In this document: one piece after another, positions 37,693 through 45,546 of the stretch
How positions within the stretch are numbered: position 1 is the stretch's first letter
Layout: each line of letters starts with the position of its first letter
Assembly (NCBI GenBank): GCA_963755635.1
Contig: CAVWKS010000019.1
Span: forward strand, 124,001-188,000
Length of the DNA: 64,000 nucleotides
Direction of reading: 5' to 3'
Source: AC-32 sp963755635
GTDB lineage: Bacteria > Actinomycetota > Thermoleophilia > Gaiellales > Gaiellaceae
Notes under the pieces: generated by a model
Told to the model about the DNA's origin: nothing
Database searches by the model: none
The model's input: only the letters and a program-made list of their open reading frames with translations
Made by a program: the position numbers and the translations under genes

Positions 37693-39045
37693 CTAGGGCA
37701 GCGCCCGGCCGCGTGTCTCGCGGCCGAAGACCGCCGCGACGAGGCCCCCGGCCGCCATCACGATCGCGATGAAGGTGAGCGACCACGTCGTCGAGCCGGT
37801 CGCGTCCTTGAGGTGACCGAAGATGTACGGCCCGGAGATCGCCGCGGCCTTGCCGACGCCTTCCATCAGGCCGAAGGCGCTCGAGCGCAGCCGCGTCGGG
37901 AAGGTCTCCGCCGTGTACGGGTAGACCGCGCCCCACGCGCCGAGGTTGAAGAAGCCCGTGAAGAAGAGCGCCGTGATGAACACGCTCTTCGTGTCGGCGA
38001 CCGCGAACGCGTACGCCGAGACGCCGCCGAGGAAGAGGAAGGCGGCAAGCGTCGGCTTGCGGCCGATGCGGTCGACGAGCCAGATCGCCGCTGCGTAGCC
38101 CGGGAACTGCGAGAGCGCCGAGAGCGCGAGCAGCCCGTAGACGTTGATCGAGAAGTTCTTCTCGGCCTCGAGCACGAACGGCAGCCACAGGAAGAGGCCG
38201 TAGTAGGAGATGTTGAGCGCCATCCAGACGAGTGCCGTGGTCGTCGTCCGAGGACGCAACCGGTCGGCCAGCAGCTCGCGCACCGACGAGCGCGGCTCTT
38301 CCGGCGGCGCCGTCAGCTCACCCGGCTCGACCGGCTTGCCGGTGATCTCGGTCAAGACTTCGGCGGCCTCCTTCGACCGGCCGTGCCGCGCGAGGAAGTA
38401 GGGGCTCTCGGGCAGCGAGCGGCGGACGACGAAGGCCAGCAACGCCGGGAAGCTTGCGGCGAGGAAGAGGTAGCGCCAGCTCCACGCGCCGAAGCGGTCG
38501 AAGTTCGGGCCGAGGAAGATCCAGGAGAGCCCGACCGCCAGCAGCAGCCCGACCGGCCACCAGAAGTCGAGGAAGACGAGCAGCCGCCCGCGGCGCTGCG
38601 GCGGCAGGTACTCGGTCAGCATCGAGGGGTCGACGACGAGCATCCCGCCGAGCCCGAGCCCGGCCAGGAAGCGGAGCGCCATCACCGACCACGGCCCCCA
38701 GGCGAGCGCGGTCAGCGCAGTGAAGGCCGCGTACCAGAGGATCGCGTACTGAAAGATGGCCCGGCGGCCGATCCGGTCGGCGAGCCGGCCGAGAGCGAGC
38801 GAGCCACAGAGCGAGCCGGCGAGCGCGGCGCTGTTGACGAGGCCCTGCATGCGGCCGTCGAGGTGCCAGGTGGCCGTGAAGATCGGCGCGACGAAGCCGA
38901 CGAGCAGGATCTCCATCGCGACGAAGGTCCACGCCGCGCCGGTGACGAGGATCGCCTTCTTGTGGAACCGCGAGAGCCCGCCTTCTCGGAGGACGTCCTC
39001 GACGTTTCGGCTCGGAGCCTGGACTGCGATGTCTGCTGTCGTCAT
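37693..39045 (-). CDS. MFS transporter, NiaP-like
   Basis: 450 residues, twelve membrane segments, of the SP/AAHS-like branch of MFS: GRLADRIGRRAIFQ between helices 2 and 3, RFLAGLGLGGMLVVDPSMLTEYLP, and WGAVYPYTAETFPTRLRSSAFGL. The branch includes aromatic acid and niacin transporters. Divergence from an NrtR-like regulator suggests a niacin (NiaP-like) role, which is inference. The 20-base gap to the regulator holds a palindromic operator candidate. Confidence 0.8.
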   Translation of the reverse strand: MTTADIAVQAPSRNVEDVLREGGLSRFHKKAILVTGAAWTFVAMEILLVGFVAPIFTATWHLDGRMQGLVNSAALAGSLCGSLALGRLADRIGRRAIFQYAILWYAAFTALTALAWGPWSVMALRFLAGLGLGGMLVVDPSMLTEYLPPQRRGRLLVFLDFWWPVGLLLAVGLSWIFLGPNFDRFGAWSWRYLFLAASFPALLAFVVRRSLPESPYFLARHGRSKEAAEVLTEITGKPVEPGELTAPPEEPRSSVRELLADRLRPRTTTTALVWMALNISYYGLFLWLPFVLEAEKNFSINVYGLLALSALSQFPGYAAAIWLVDRIGRKPTLAAFLFLGGVSAYAFAVADTKSVFITALFFTGFFNLGAWGAVYPYTAETFPTRLRSSAFGLMEGVGKAAAISGPYIFGHLKDATGSTTWSLTFIAIVMAAGGLVAAVFGRETRGRALP

Positions 39046-39052
39046 CTTCGGC

Positions 39053-39080
39053 TAGGTTTACGACTATGAGTCGAAAACCT
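39053..39080. promoter_or_regulatory. NrtR-type operator candidate overlapping start codon
   Basis: AGGTTTACGACT (39054-39065) and AGTCGAAAACCT (39069-39080) form a 27-base palindrome centred on the ATG of the Nudix regulator, with one mismatch per 12-base arm. TAGGTT (39053-39058), the leaderless promoter box, is inside the left arm. Binding would block both the regulator and the divergent transporter. Confidence 0.65.
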
Positions 39081-39767
39081 CGGCGGGAGTCTACCAGCAC
39101 GCGGCCGGCCCACGTCACGCTGGCGGTCGTGTTGCAGGTCCGCGAGGGACGGCTGCAGGCATTGCTCTGGCAGCGGGCGCGCGCGCCGTTCCTCGGCGCG
39201 TGGTCCCTCCCGGGCGGCTACCTCGATCCCGGCGAGACGTTGGAGCAGTCGATCCGGCGCCACCTGGCCGTCAAGGTGGACGTCCGGGAGCTCGCCCACC
39301 TCGAGCAGCTCGAGACGCTCAGCGATCCGGGCCGGAACCCGCTCGAGTGGGAGCTCGCGACCGCATACCTCGGGCTCGTGCCGGCCGACGTCGATCCGGC
39401 CGTGCCCGAGGACACGCGCTGGCACCCGGTCTCGCGGCTGCCCGAGCTCGCGTTCGACCACCGCGCGATCGTGCTCGCCGGGCGCGACCGGCTGCGGGCG
39501 AAGCTCTCGTACACGAACGTCGGTTTCGCGCTCGCGCCGCCGGAGTTCACGCTCTCGGAGCTGCGCGATCTCTACGTGGCTGCGCTCGCGCACGAGGTCT
39601 CGGCGACGAACCTGCAACGGATCCTCCTGCGCCGCGGCGTGCTCGCGGCGACGGGCGCACGGCGCGCTCCGGGCCGCGCAGGGGGCCGGCCGGCGGAGCT
39701 CTACCGCTTTCGCTCGCGGCGGCTCGAGATCACCGACCAGTTCGCCGTGCTGCGACCCCCCGGCTGA
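39066..39767 (+). CDS. nrtR: NrtR-like Nudix/winged-helix transcription regulator
   Basis: 233 residues. The N-terminal Nudix domain (about 15-150) keeps PGGYLDPGETLEQS, but the catalytic REuxEE segment is RRHLAVKVDV, so hydrolase activity should be lost. The C-terminal region (about 155-225: FTLSELRDLYVAALAHEVSATNLQRIL, given in parts, ending RPAELYRF) is the winged helix of NrtR regulators, which control NAD and niacin genes and sense ADP-ribose. ATG with TAGGTT 7 bases upstream. Confidence 0.8.
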   Translation: MSRKPRRESTSTRPAHVTLAVVLQVREGRLQALLWQRARAPFLGAWSLPGGYLDPGETLEQSIRRHLAVKVDVRELAHLEQLETLSDPGRNPLEWELATAYLGLVPADVDPAVPEDTRWHPVSRLPELAFDHRAIVLAGRDRLRAKLSYTNVGFALAPPEFTLSELRDLYVAALAHEVSATNLQRILLRRGVLAATGARRAPGRAGGRPAELYRFRSRRLEITDQFAVLRPPG

Positions 39768-39828
39768 GGGATGCCCCGGCTCCCGCCCGGCCCTATCGTC
39801 CGCCCAGCAGGGGAAGGAGGAAGGGGTC

Positions 39829-39921
39829 GTGAAAAGCTCTCTCTACGCGGGGGTCGCAGTGATCGCGTGCGTCGTCCTGGCGTTACTGGCCGTGGCGCTG
39901 ACGCTCGCGCTCAACGGCTGA
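39829..39921 (+). CDS. Small single-span membrane peptide (30 aa)
   Basis: GTG to TGA, beginning MKSSLYAGVAV and ending LTLALNG, with GGAAGGAGGAAGGGG just upstream as a strong ribosome site. Residues about 5-28 form one hydrophobic helix. I do not recognise a family. The ribosome site and clean hydrophobic span make it a likely real small membrane protein. It sits between nrtR and the 70-residue gene. Confidence 0.55.
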   Translation: MKSSLYAGVAVIACVVLALLAVALTLALNG

Positions 39922-39937
39922 GGATAAAAAGTCACAC

Positions 39938-40010
39938 TTTCGTCACGCTTTACCCTTGACGAAACCCGGGGTCCGACACCGATTTTCGTCAAGCCGAATA
40001 GACTCGGCCG
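39938..40010 (+). promoter_or_regulatory. TTTCGTCA boxes and leaderless promoter
   Basis: CTTGACGAAA (39955-39964) and TTTCGTCAAG (39984-39993) form a perfect inverted repeat with a 19-base gap, and a third TTTCGTCA is at 39938-39945. TAGACT (39999-40004) ends 6 bases before the ATG at 40011. The layout suggests regulator sites upstream of a leaderless promoter. Confidence 0.5.
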
Positions 40011-40223
40011 ATGGAAATCGGTTCCTGGTGGAAGAAACTCATGAAGCGCGAGGACGCGGAGGCGATGCACGAGGCCGAGGAGCGGTCGTACGAGACGCCG
40101 GAGGAGCGGCAGCTCACCTCGACCGACATCGAGGGCGTCAAGGACGACCAGTTCGTCGCGCGAGGCGAGCACGAGGCGAACATCGGGGACGCCGACCGCC
40201 TCGGCTTGGGCAACGACGAGTAA
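40011..40223 (+). CDS. Hypothetical small acidic protein (70 aa)
   Basis: 70 residues starting MEIGSWWKKLMKREDAEAMHEAEERS. Strongly charged, without membrane spans or cysteines, probably helical in the first half. No family recognised. It has its own promoter-like region with repeats and converges on the molybdoenzyme gene 3 bases away. Confidence 0.6.
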   Translation: MEIGSWWKKLMKREDAEAMHEAEERSYETPEERQLTSTDIEGVKDDQFVARGEHEANIGDADRLGLGNDE

Positions 40224-40226
40224 GCG

Positions 40227-41276
40227 TCAGCCGGTGACCGTCACCGGCACTCGCTGCACCGCGTTGTTCGCGTAGCCGCCGAGGTTCCAGGGCGTCTCGA
40301 CGGGTTGCTCGTTCCCGTCCTGGTCCCGCGCGCGTGAGCAGAGCACGTACTCGCCCGGCTCCGCCTGCCAGCGGAAGCGCCAGCCGCGCCATGCCCAGCG
40401 CCCCTCGGCGGGCTCGAGCTCCGCGTCGCCCCAGGTCTCGCCTCCGTCGCTGCTGACCTGCACGCCCGCGATCGGCGCGAGCCCGGACCACGCGCGGCCC
40501 TCGATCACGACCTCGCCCGGCTCGACCGTGCGCGCGCGCGTGAAGAACTCGGGAATTCCCGGCGGGACGAACAGCGAGCGCGGGACGATCCACTGCACCG
40601 GCGTCCCCTCCTCGTCCTCGGTCTGGCGAAGGCGGTAGCCCGACGCCTGCTGGTAGCCGGTGAACGGCGCGTCGAGCACGTCGATCTCGCTGAGCCACTT
40701 GACGCTCGTCATCCCGTACCAGCCGGGGACCAGCAGGCGCAGCGGAAAGCCGTGCTGCGGCGGGAGCGGGCCGCCGTTCATCTCGTAGGCCAGCAGCACG
40801 TCCTCGCGGAACGCGTCCTCGACGGTGAGGCTCCGCTGGTAGCGCTGGTCGATGCCGCCCTCGATTCCGCGGTCGACCCCGGTGAAGAGGATCTCGACTG
40901 CGCTCTCCCCCACGCCGGCGTCCTCCAGCAAGGGACGCAGCGGAGTTCCCGCCCAGCGCGCCGTTCCCACCGCTTCGAGCAGCCACGGCTGGCTGACCGG
41001 CCGCGGCTCGAGGCGCGCCCGCCCGTTCCCCGCGCACTCCATCGTCACAGCCAGCTCCACGCGCGGACGCTCCTTCAGCTCGTCGAGCCCGAGCGAGAGC
41101 TCACGCTCCCCGCGCACGCGCAGCCGCCACGAAGCCGCGTCGACCAACGGCACGTCGTAGTGGATCAGCAGATAGTGGAGCCCGACCGGCGTCACGTCGT
41201 AACGCAGCGCCTCGAGCGGCATCCCGTGGTTTCGGGCCGCGAGCTGGAGCTCCTCGAGGCTGATCCCCTCGGTCAC
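40227..41276 (-). CDS. Sulfite-oxidase-type molybdopterin enzyme
   Basis: 349 residues. The molybdopterin domain has the Mo-ligand cysteine in AVTMECAGNGR, and GFPLRLLVPGWYGMTSVKWLSEI is the conserved pterin site. The C-terminal dimerisation domain (about 240-349) contains GVQVSSDGGETW. There is no heme domain and no twin-arginine signal, so it is predicted cytoplasmic, with substrate sulfite or another oxo-acceptor. GTG start; TAGGCT ends exactly 6 bases upstream. Confidence 0.88.
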   Translation of the reverse strand: MTEGISLEELQLAARNHGMPLEALRYDVTPVGLHYLLIHYDVPLVDAASWRLRVRGERELSLGLDELKERPRVELAVTMECAGNGRARLEPRPVSQPWLLEAVGTARWAGTPLRPLLEDAGVGESAVEILFTGVDRGIEGGIDQRYQRSLTVEDAFREDVLLAYEMNGGPLPPQHGFPLRLLVPGWYGMTSVKWLSEIDVLDAPFTGYQQASGYRLRQTEDEEGTPVQWIVPRSLFVPPGIPEFFTRARTVEPGEVVIEGRAWSGLAPIAGVQVSSDGGETWGDAELEPAEGRWAWRGWRFRWQAEPGEYVLCSRARDQDGNEQPVETPWNLGGYANNAVQRVPVTVTG

Positions 41277-41288
41277 ACGGTGAGCCTA
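41277..41288 (-). promoter_or_regulatory. Leaderless promoter box of the molybdoenzyme gene
   Basis: TAGGCT at 41283-41288 on the minus strand, 6-base spacer, GTG start. Confidence 0.6.
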
Positions 41289-41354
41289 ACGCGCCCGGCG
41301 AATGAGCCGAACGGCCCATTGACACGCACCCCCCGGTCCCGAGAGGCTGGGGCC

Positions 41355-41510
41355 GTGAGCCACACGCAGATCTTCATCTGGTGCGTCGTGCTGATCGTCC
41401 TCGAGTGGAATCACTTCAAGTGGATCTGGTGGACCTACTGGGACTGCGGCAAGTGCGGCGCCAAGCACAAGGACTGCGGCTGCAGCTCCAAGTGGCTCAT
41501 GCTCTTGTAA
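41355..41510 (+). CDS. Small membrane protein with cysteine cluster (51 aa)
   Basis: GTG start. Residues about 4-28 are hydrophobic and aromatic-rich (IFIWCVVLIVLEW, then FKWIWWTYW). The tail has DCGKCGAKHKDCGCSSKW, a CxxC...CxC cluster that could bind zinc or iron. GAGGCT, similar to the TAGGCT box, ends 6 bases before the GTG. It is followed by a strong hairpin. Not a family I recognise; likely real given its composition and flanks. Confidence 0.55.
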   Translation: MSHTQIFIWCVVLIVLEWNHFKWIWWTYWDCGKCGAKHKDCGCSSKWLMLL

Positions 41511-41511
41511 C

Positions 41512-41532
41512 GGGGGAACCCCTGGTTCCCCC
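41512..41532. terminator. Hairpin after the 51-aa gene
   Basis: GGGGGAACC, loop CCT, GGTTCCCCC: a perfect 9-base stem starting 1 base after the stop codon. It has no T tract, as is common for GC-rich actinobacterial terminators. Confidence 0.6.
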
Positions 41533-41629
41533 ATTGGCCCCCTCCTTGCGGACGGAAGCTCACCGCAACCGCTGCAGGAGCCGCCACCTGGCCAGATACG
41601 GCCATCGTTCTTGGCGTAGCGAGGCTCCC

Positions 41630-41646
41630 GCCGGGCGAAGCCCGGC
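41630..41646. terminator. Hairpin downstream of the ferredoxin gene
   Basis: GCCGGGC-GAA-GCCCGGC, a 7-base stem with a GAA loop, 25 bases past the ferredoxin stop on the minus strand. The rest of 41533-41670 shows no open frame with a ribosome site. Confidence 0.45.
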
Positions 41647-41670
41647 TCCGCCGGCCGGTCGCAGCGCGCC

Positions 41671-41901
41671 CTACCTGCTCTTCACAGACGCACGAGCCTG
41701 AGCGTTCTTCGCCAGCAGGAGTGCCATCGTCGGGCACGACGCAACGGCGCGCTCCGCATGCTGCTCGAGCTCGCCCGAAACCGGCGTCGAGTCGACGATC
41801 GGATAGCCCCACTCGTCGAGCGAGATGCGCTCGGGCAGGAGCTCGGCGCAGAGGCCGCTGCCGTCGCACGCGATCGGGTTGACGCGCACCGAGCGGCTCA
41901 C
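41671..41901 (-). CDS. Ferredoxin (3Fe-4S/4Fe-4S single cluster)
   Basis: 76 residues of the actinobacterial single-cluster ferredoxin type: NPIACDGSGLCAELLPERISLDEWG supplies the first cysteines and VASCPTMALLL the last. Only three cluster cysteines (C, C, C) are visible, suggesting 3Fe-4S. Last gene of the electron-transfer module, with a GTGA overlap with the NuoF-like gene, its probable partner. Confidence 0.87.
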   Translation of the reverse strand: MSRSVRVNPIACDGSGLCAELLPERISLDEWGYPIVDSTPVSGELEQHAERAVASCPTMALLLAKNAQARASVKSR

Positions 41902-43169
41902 GGGCGCACCCGCCCCGTCGGCATGAACTCGCCGCGCCTGCCGGTGCAGCGTCCGGCGAGGTGGTTCTCGATCTCTGCGGAGAAGATCGTCAGCGCGCTC
42001 TCGACGAAGCGGGCAGCTCCGTCCGGGTGACGGCAGGCTCCGCGGCCGCGGACCTGCTGCAGCCAGCGCACGGCTCGCTCGCGCGTGTCCGCGCTGCCGG
42101 CGACGAGGGTCTCGAGCGCACCGGCGAGCGCGGCGAGCCCGTGGACGCAGGGGCCGCACTGGTCCGCGCTCTCATCGGCGAGATAGCGCGACACGCGTGC
42201 CGCCTGGTCGAGGCCGCAGGCGGCCCCCGGCAACGCGACGATCGCGCCGGCGCCGAGCGATGCCCCCACTCGGGCGAGGTCGGACTCGAGCAAGGAGAGC
42301 CCCGCGGCGGACTCGGGATCGACCCAGCTGCCGAAGTAGCCGCCGACGAGGAACGCGCCGGGCTCGCCGCGTACGCCGCCGGCCTGGTCGAGCACCGTGC
42401 GCAGCGGTGTTCCGAGCGAAGCTTCGTAGACGCCGGGCCGGTTGACTGCGCCGGAGATCGTGAAGAGCGCCGAGCCGGGCTCGTCCGGCGTTCCCGCGGC
42501 CCGGAACCACTCCGGCCCGAGGCGTGCGATCAGCGCCATGTTGGCCAGCGTCTCGACGTTCTGGACGAGCGTGGGCGCTCCGCCCACGCCTCGTTCGTAG
42601 GGCCGCGGCGGCGTGAACGCGGGCTTGGCCGCACCGCCGTTCAGGAAGCTGACGAGGGCCGTCTCCTCCCCGGTGACGAACCCGGACGGGACGGGCGCAA
42701 GCTGGAGCGTCACACCTCGGTCGATTCGGCGAGCCCTGCGTTCGTCGAGCGCGCGGGCGACGACCCCGAGCTCCTCGCCGGCGTTTCGATCGACGGCCAC
42801 GAACGCCTCGCGGGCGCCGACCGCCGCCGCGGCCAGCGCGACGCCCTCGAGCACGAGGTGCGGAGCGCGGCGGAGGAGGGCCTTGTCCTTGAAGCTGACG
42901 GGCTCGCCTTCCGCTCCGTTCGCCAGGACGACCGGACGGCGCCTGGCCGAAGCGACCGTGGCGAGCTTCCGTCCGGCCGGAAAGCCGGCGCCGCCCCGCC
43001 CGCGCAGGCCGGCCGCTCCGACACGCTCGATCAGGCCGGCGGCCGAAGGCTGCGGCCCGTGGACCGCGTGGTGCGCGTCGAGCCACAACGGCGAGCCGTC
43101 GCGCGGGAGGCCGGCGAACAGGCGTGGCAGCGCGCCTGCGTCGGGCCAGGTTGCGCCGAGCGCGCTCAC
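41898..43169 (-). CDS. NuoF-like FMN/iron-sulfur oxidoreductase
   Basis: 423 residues related to the complex I 51-kDa subunit and the RnfC core. FMN/NADH motifs: GLRGRGGAGFPAGRK and LANGAEGEPVSFKD. The SLBB region follows. The cluster region reads ADQCGPCVHG plus a later RGACRHPDG; the canonical ESCGxCxPC has four Cys in total and here one appears missing. GTGA overlaps place it between a membrane cytochrome-like protein and a ferredoxin. Probably shuttles electrons between NAD(P)H or quinol-level carriers and ferredoxin; direction unknown. Confidence 0.82.
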   Translation of the reverse strand: MSALGATWPDAGALPRLFAGLPRDGSPLWLDAHHAVHGPQPSAAGLIERVGAAGLRGRGGAGFPAGRKLATVASARRRPVVLANGAEGEPVSFKDKALLRRAPHLVLEGVALAAAAVGAREAFVAVDRNAGEELGVVARALDERRARRIDRGVTLQLAPVPSGFVTGEETALVSFLNGGAAKPAFTPPRPYERGVGGAPTLVQNVETLANMALIARLGPEWFRAAGTPDEPGSALFTISGAVNRPGVYEASLGTPLRTVLDQAGGVRGEPGAFLVGGYFGSWVDPESAAGLSLLESDLARVGASLGAGAIVALPGAACGLDQAARVSRYLADESADQCGPCVHGLAALAGALETLVAGSADTRERAVRWLQQVRGRGACRHPDGAARFVESALTIFSAEIENHLAGRCTGRRGEFMPTGRVRP

Positions 43170-44260
43170 GTGACGTGGAGCGAGCCGCCGAAGGTCTGGC
43201 TCGCGGAGTCGAGTTGCAGATCGATGTTGAGCGAGAGCGAGCGGCCCGACGCGTCGTGGACGGATGCGACGAGCCGCGACCCCTCGAGCGAGACAACCTG
43301 GCCGGAGTAGGCGTCCGGCGACGACTGCGGCCCGAAGGTGACGCTGCTGCCGGTCAGCTGAATCCCACCGCCGTCGAGCGGGACGCCTCGGAGCGTCACC
43401 CGCAGCAGGCCCTTCGACCCGCTGTCGGCGGTCGCGTCGAGGCCGACGGTGACCAGGCCGTCCTGAGAGGAGCCGGACTGGGAGATGCGCCCACTGAGCG
43501 AGGCGTCGTAGGGCGCGGACGGGAGCGATGGGCCGGCGCTCACGGTCACGACCTTCGTCACCTGCACCGAGCGGGCGCCGGCGGCGAGCAGGCTCGACGG
43601 CGTCCCGGCGCGGCTCGCCCACCCGTGCTGCAACGGTCCTGCGGCGGCCCAGATGCCGATTGCCGCCGGGAGCACGAGCGCGGCCGCGCCGCCCGCCAGG
43701 CGGACGGAGCCCGGCGACGCCTGCGCCTCGTAGACGCGCCAGAGCACCGCAAGGACGACCGATCCTGCCGAGATCAGCGCAAGCAGCCCGAGCCAGCCGG
43801 TACGCGCGTCACTCCCGGTGCCGAGCGCGTGCACGAGCGCGACCGGCCAGGAGGCATACGCGAGCCAGTGCACGAAGCGCCAGGCGCGGTAGCCGACGCG
43901 CGCACGCAGCAGGCTCGTCGCGATCAGCGCGAGCAGCAGGTCGAACGCGAGCGCGCCGAAGCCGACCCAGACCGGGCGGTAGGCCGAGACGAACGGGATG
44001 ACCGCGTCCTTCAGGCCGATCGGCGTGTAGCCGTCCAGGACCGTGGTCAGCACGTGCACGAACACGAAGGCGAGCGCGAACAGCGTCACGCTCCGGTGGA
44101 GCCCGGAGACGACGAAGCGCGGCCAGCGCGGTGTGGCCCAGCGCGTCGAGGTCAGGATGCCAAGGACGAGGCCGGTCGTGAGCAGCAGGAGCGCGACGAC
44201 GCCCGTCCCGCGGGTCAGATACCAGTAGGCGCTCGGGCCCGTCGCCGCGAGCAGCGTCAC
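43166..44260 (-). CDS. Ferric-reductase-like transmembrane protein with C-terminal beta domain
   Basis: 364 residues. Residues 1-215 hold about six or seven membrane segments of the ferric reductase/YedZ type with conserved histidines for b hemes (GLHRSVTLFALAFVFVHVL and RFVHWLAYASWPVALVHAL). The rest, after a last membrane helix, is an extracytoplasmic beta-rich domain (LRVTLRGVPLDGGGIQLTGSS) that I do not recognise. It probably takes electrons across the membrane to an acceptor outside. Overlaps ApbE by ATGA. Confidence 0.78.
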   Translation of the reverse strand: MTLLAATGPSAYWYLTRGTGVVALLLLTTGLVLGILTSTRWATPRWPRFVVSGLHRSVTLFALAFVFVHVLTTVLDGYTPIGLKDAVIPFVSAYRPVWVGFGALAFDLLLALIATSLLRARVGYRAWRFVHWLAYASWPVALVHALGTGSDARTGWLGLLALISAGSVVLAVLWRVYEAQASPGSVRLAGGAAALVLPAAIGIWAAAGPLQHGWASRAGTPSSLLAAGARSVQVTKVVTVSAGPSLPSAPYDASLSGRISQSGSSQDGLVTVGLDATADSGSKGLLRVTLRGVPLDGGGIQLTGSSVTFGPQSSPDAYSGQVVSLEGSRLVASVHDASGRSLSLNIDLQLDSASQTFGGSLHVT

Positions 44261-45189
44261 TCGCTCTCCTCCGGCCAGTCGCCGACGTGGACGACTTCAC
44301 CGGACTCGCGCACGAGCCGCGCCGGAAGGCCGCGCGCGCCGAGCCAGCCGGGCGCCTCTTCGCCGAGCACGACCGCCGCGGTGCTGGCGGCGTTCGCGTC
44401 GACGCAGGTCGCGCCGGCGACGGTCACCGTTCGCCAGGGCGTCTCGGCCGGGCGCCCCGTGCGGGGGTCGATGATGTGGTGGAGGGTCGTCTTGCCCGCG
44501 CGCCAGAAGCGCACCCGCGTGCCCGAGGTCGCGAGACCGCCGGCACTGAGCGCGACGGCCGGCCCCGGCGCTTCCGGGGAGACGGCCTGATCGTCCGCGA
44601 TCCGGACGGGCCAGCCGCCGTCGGGCAGCGGGCCGGAGATCGAGATATCGCCGCCGAGACTGACCAGGACGCCGGTCCCGGACGCTTCCGCGGCGGCGAG
44701 CGCGGCCCGGTCTGCGGCGAGCGCCTTCGCGGTCGCTCCGAGATCGAGCTCGGTGCCCTCGGGGAGCGCCACCGTCCAGGCGGCGCGGTCGACCTCGATC
44801 GAGCGCCAGCCCGGAACCGGCGCGTACGAAGCGCGGAACGAGCGGCCGTCGCGCAGCTTCACGTGCACGAAGCGCCGGTCGTAGCCCGCGAGCCTGAGCG
44901 TCCGCCCGATCGTCGGGTCGACGAGCCCATCGGTCGCGTCGGCAACCCTGAGCGCGACCTCGATCGCCTCGAGCAGCAGCGGCCCCACTGGCGCCGGCCC
45001 GTCGCCCGCGGAAGCGTTCAGCAAGGCCAGCTCCGAGTCGTCCCGGAAGCGGCTGCAGGCTTCATCGACCGCCGCCAGCTCGCGCTCGAGCTCGGCGTGC
45101 GCGGCCGGGAGCCCATCGGCCTCGGCGACGCAGAGCACGGCCGTCGTCCCGAGGGCCGGAAAGGAGACCGACGCGAGCTCGGCGATCAC
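44257..45189 (-). CDS. apbE: FAD:protein FMN transferase ApbE
   Basis: 310 residues. ApbE landmarks: ALGTTAVL near the N-terminus, EACSRFRDDSELALLNAS, LGATAKALAADRA, VSLGGDISISG, HHIIDPRTGRPAET and VDANAASTAAVVLG (Mg and FAD site). ApbE attaches FMN to Thr of extracytoplasmic flavoproteins. No signal peptide is clear. None of the adjacent proteins shows a FMN_bind S/T-GAT motif, so its target is unclear. Confidence 0.9.
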   Translation of the reverse strand: MIAELASVSFPALGTTAVLCVAEADGLPAAHAELERELAAVDEACSRFRDDSELALLNASAGDGPAPVGPLLLEAIEVALRVADATDGLVDPTIGRTLRLAGYDRRFVHVKLRDGRSFRASYAPVPGWRSIEVDRAAWTVALPEGTELDLGATAKALAADRAALAAAEASGTGVLVSLGGDISISGPLPDGGWPVRIADDQAVSPEAPGPAVALSAGGLATSGTRVRFWRAGKTTLHHIIDPRTGRPAETPWRTVTVAGATCVDANAASTAAVVLGEEAPGWLGARGLPARLVRESGEVVHVGDWPEESE

Positions 45190-45491
45190 GAGCCGCCGGA
45201 CGAGACGACGGGCGCTACCTCCGTGGTGACCGGTGGAGGCGGCGGCGTGAACGTCTCCGTCGCCGCCGGCGTGGCGGTCGTTGCGGCCTGCGTGGTCGTC
45301 CGCACCGTCCGCGTCGTCGTCCGCACGACCGCCCGGCGGGCCGCGTGGCCCGGGACCGAGTGGGCGGCGATGCCGGCGAACACGCCGGCGAGGGCGGTCG
45401 CGCCCAGCAGCACGCCCTTCGTGATCCGCTTCAACCGTCGAAGGCCGGCGTCACGCGCCCGGGACCGCGATGCGCGGGGCGGAGATTCCAT
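45186..45491 (-). CDS. Membrane-anchored Thr/Pro-rich protein
   Basis: 101 residues from ATG 45491. A basic N-terminus (RASRSRARDAGLRRLKR), one membrane helix or signal (GVLLGATALAGVFAGIAAH), then a low-complexity Thr/Ala/Pro tail with TTTRTVRTTTQAATTATPAA and PPPPPV. No family recognised. First gene of the ApbE module by ATGA-type overlap, so it may be an extracytoplasmic scaffold or electron-carrier anchor; this is inference. Confidence 0.6.
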   Translation of the reverse strand: MESPPRASRSRARDAGLRRLKRITKGVLLGATALAGVFAGIAAHSVPGHAARRAVVRTTTRTVRTTTQAATTATPAATETFTPPPPPVTTEVAPVVSSGGS

Positions 45492-45546
45492 GGCGCGAGC
45501 ATGCCCGCGGCACATGAGACACCGATGAAAAACCCCTGAGCTGGCC

